A stretch of 64,000 bases of DNA, taken from positions 14,609,227 through 14,673,226 of the forward strand of contig NC_134515.1 of assembly GCF_027942865.1 (NCBI RefSeq), read 5' to 3'. Below the pieces are notes generated by a model that searched no databases, was not told where the DNA came from, and was given only the letters and a program-made list of their open reading frames with translations. The stretch is from Odontesthes bonariensis. Taxonomy: Eukaryota > Chordata > Actinopteri > Atheriniformes > Atherinopsidae. Of this stretch, positions 63,246-64,000 are shown piece by piece; the stretch's first letter is position 1, and each line of letters opens with the position of its first letter. The position numbers were made by a program, and so were the translations under genes.

Positions 63246-64000
63246 GCACAGGGCTTTTAGGTATCAGCTGACTCCCTCCTTATCACACATTGAATATCAG
63301 TCTCCTACACCTCTGTGTTGCCAGACTTTTTCTTCCACTTATCACCAGGACAAGATTGGATCAGGGTGATTAAATCAAGGTATGCTTTTGTTAAAACCTT
63401 TATTTTGTTTGTTTTTTGGAGTTGTCTGGATGGCAGACTGGTCTGCCATGTTTACAGAGGGATGCTTTGAGCATATAGCCATCCACGTAACAATCCATAG
63501 ATTTAGTAGTTGAGGACGTTTCCCTGATCAATGACAATGGAATTGTGTCGCTGGCCCTTAATGTGTAAATTACAGTCTGTTACAAATAATTAGAGTGATT
63601 AATCTTTAAAAAGTAGACTAACTCACCAGCCTGCCCTAATAGAAAATAAGAATAATAAAAGCAAATGGAAAAACAAAACAAATTTACACTATTTTCCAAA
63701 ACCTCCTCTGAATGGTCCAATGAAATAAGACTAATCTTTAAAATGTTTGTGAAAAACTAGTAAATTTTCATTTATTATCAAAACAGAGGAAGCCATATTT
63801 TCTTTTTTTTAAAGCATTCATTGTCTTATTAGAAGTTTACTTTACTTTTGATTAAAATGTATTAGTTTTTTCTGTCACAAAGTGCTAGCTCAATGGAAAT
63901 TGTTGGGTTTATCTCAATAATACAGGGCAGAGGATCAAATCACAGGACACAAGATAGGTTACCGTCCAAAAGTTTTAAGTTTAACAGAAACAGGTCTGTG
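63246..64000. other. Right edge of window, unassigned
   Basis: AT-rich DNA without a clear exon. It may contain the first exon and promoter of the actinoporin-like gene, whose start was not found. Confidence 0.3.

Noticed and set aside
1..64000. CRISPR arrays, bacterial operons, rRNA or intact tRNA genes
   Set aside because: No regular spaced repeats, no operon-like ORFs, and no cloverleaf-forming tRNA seen; the split genes and repeats are vertebrate.

Overview
The window looks like vertebrate nuclear DNA, most probably from a teleost fish. Genes are split into many short GT-AG exons in AT-rich DNA, and the repeats are typical of fish: a Rex3/RTE-like LINE with a GATG tail, L2-type LINE tails, a tRNA-derived SINE, a Tc1/mariner fossil and a hAT-type MITE. 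The species was not determined. Most short open frames are chance frames in introns or shadows of exons.

Layout. Positions 1-2150 hold no exon I can recognise and may be the 3' UTR of a gene lying to the left (poly(A) signal at 2138). A GC- and CpG-rich block at about 3845-4171 looks like a promoter and first non-coding exon. From there to 46948 runs a large plus-strand Rho GEF gene of the PLEKHG4/PLEKHG4B (puratrophin-1-like) family. It has 22 exons between 30295 and 46948, all in consistent phase, plus an inferred start exon that ends in ATG at 18474-18476. Together they encode about 2168 residues: conserved N-terminus, long disordered segment in one 2.2-kb exon, Sec14-like domain, spectrin-like helices, then DH and PH domains. 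A complete plus-strand transglutaminase gene (tgm2-like, 15 coding exons, 681 residues, catalytic Cys/His/Asp all present) lies at 50271-58657. A minus-strand actinoporin-fold gene lies at 61098-62647; its 5' end probably continues beyond 63100.

Mobile DNA sits mainly in the introns of the Rho GEF gene. It comprises a 604-bp hAT-like MITE (6922-7525), a 592-bp inverted-repeat element carrying the first-exon-like start of a RecQ-type helicase (about 11038-11629), a Rex3 stub (21073-21158), an L2-like 3' fragment (21537-22285), an internally deleted Rex3-like LINE flanked by an 8-bp target duplication (22735-25117), a tRNA-SINE (34617-34850), a 920-bp nearly perfect palindrome flanked by TTAA (40280-41199) and a decayed Tc1/mariner element (about 41610-42790).

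The three genes show no obvious functional link; they are neighbours. The best candidates for new biology are the intronic palindrome, which must be transcribed with its host gene as a long hairpin, and the helicase-carrying inverted-repeat element. Next come the actinoporin-like gene and the interferon-type element directly upstream of the transglutaminase start codon. All exon boundaries come from reading splice signals and phase by eye; no alignment or database search was run.
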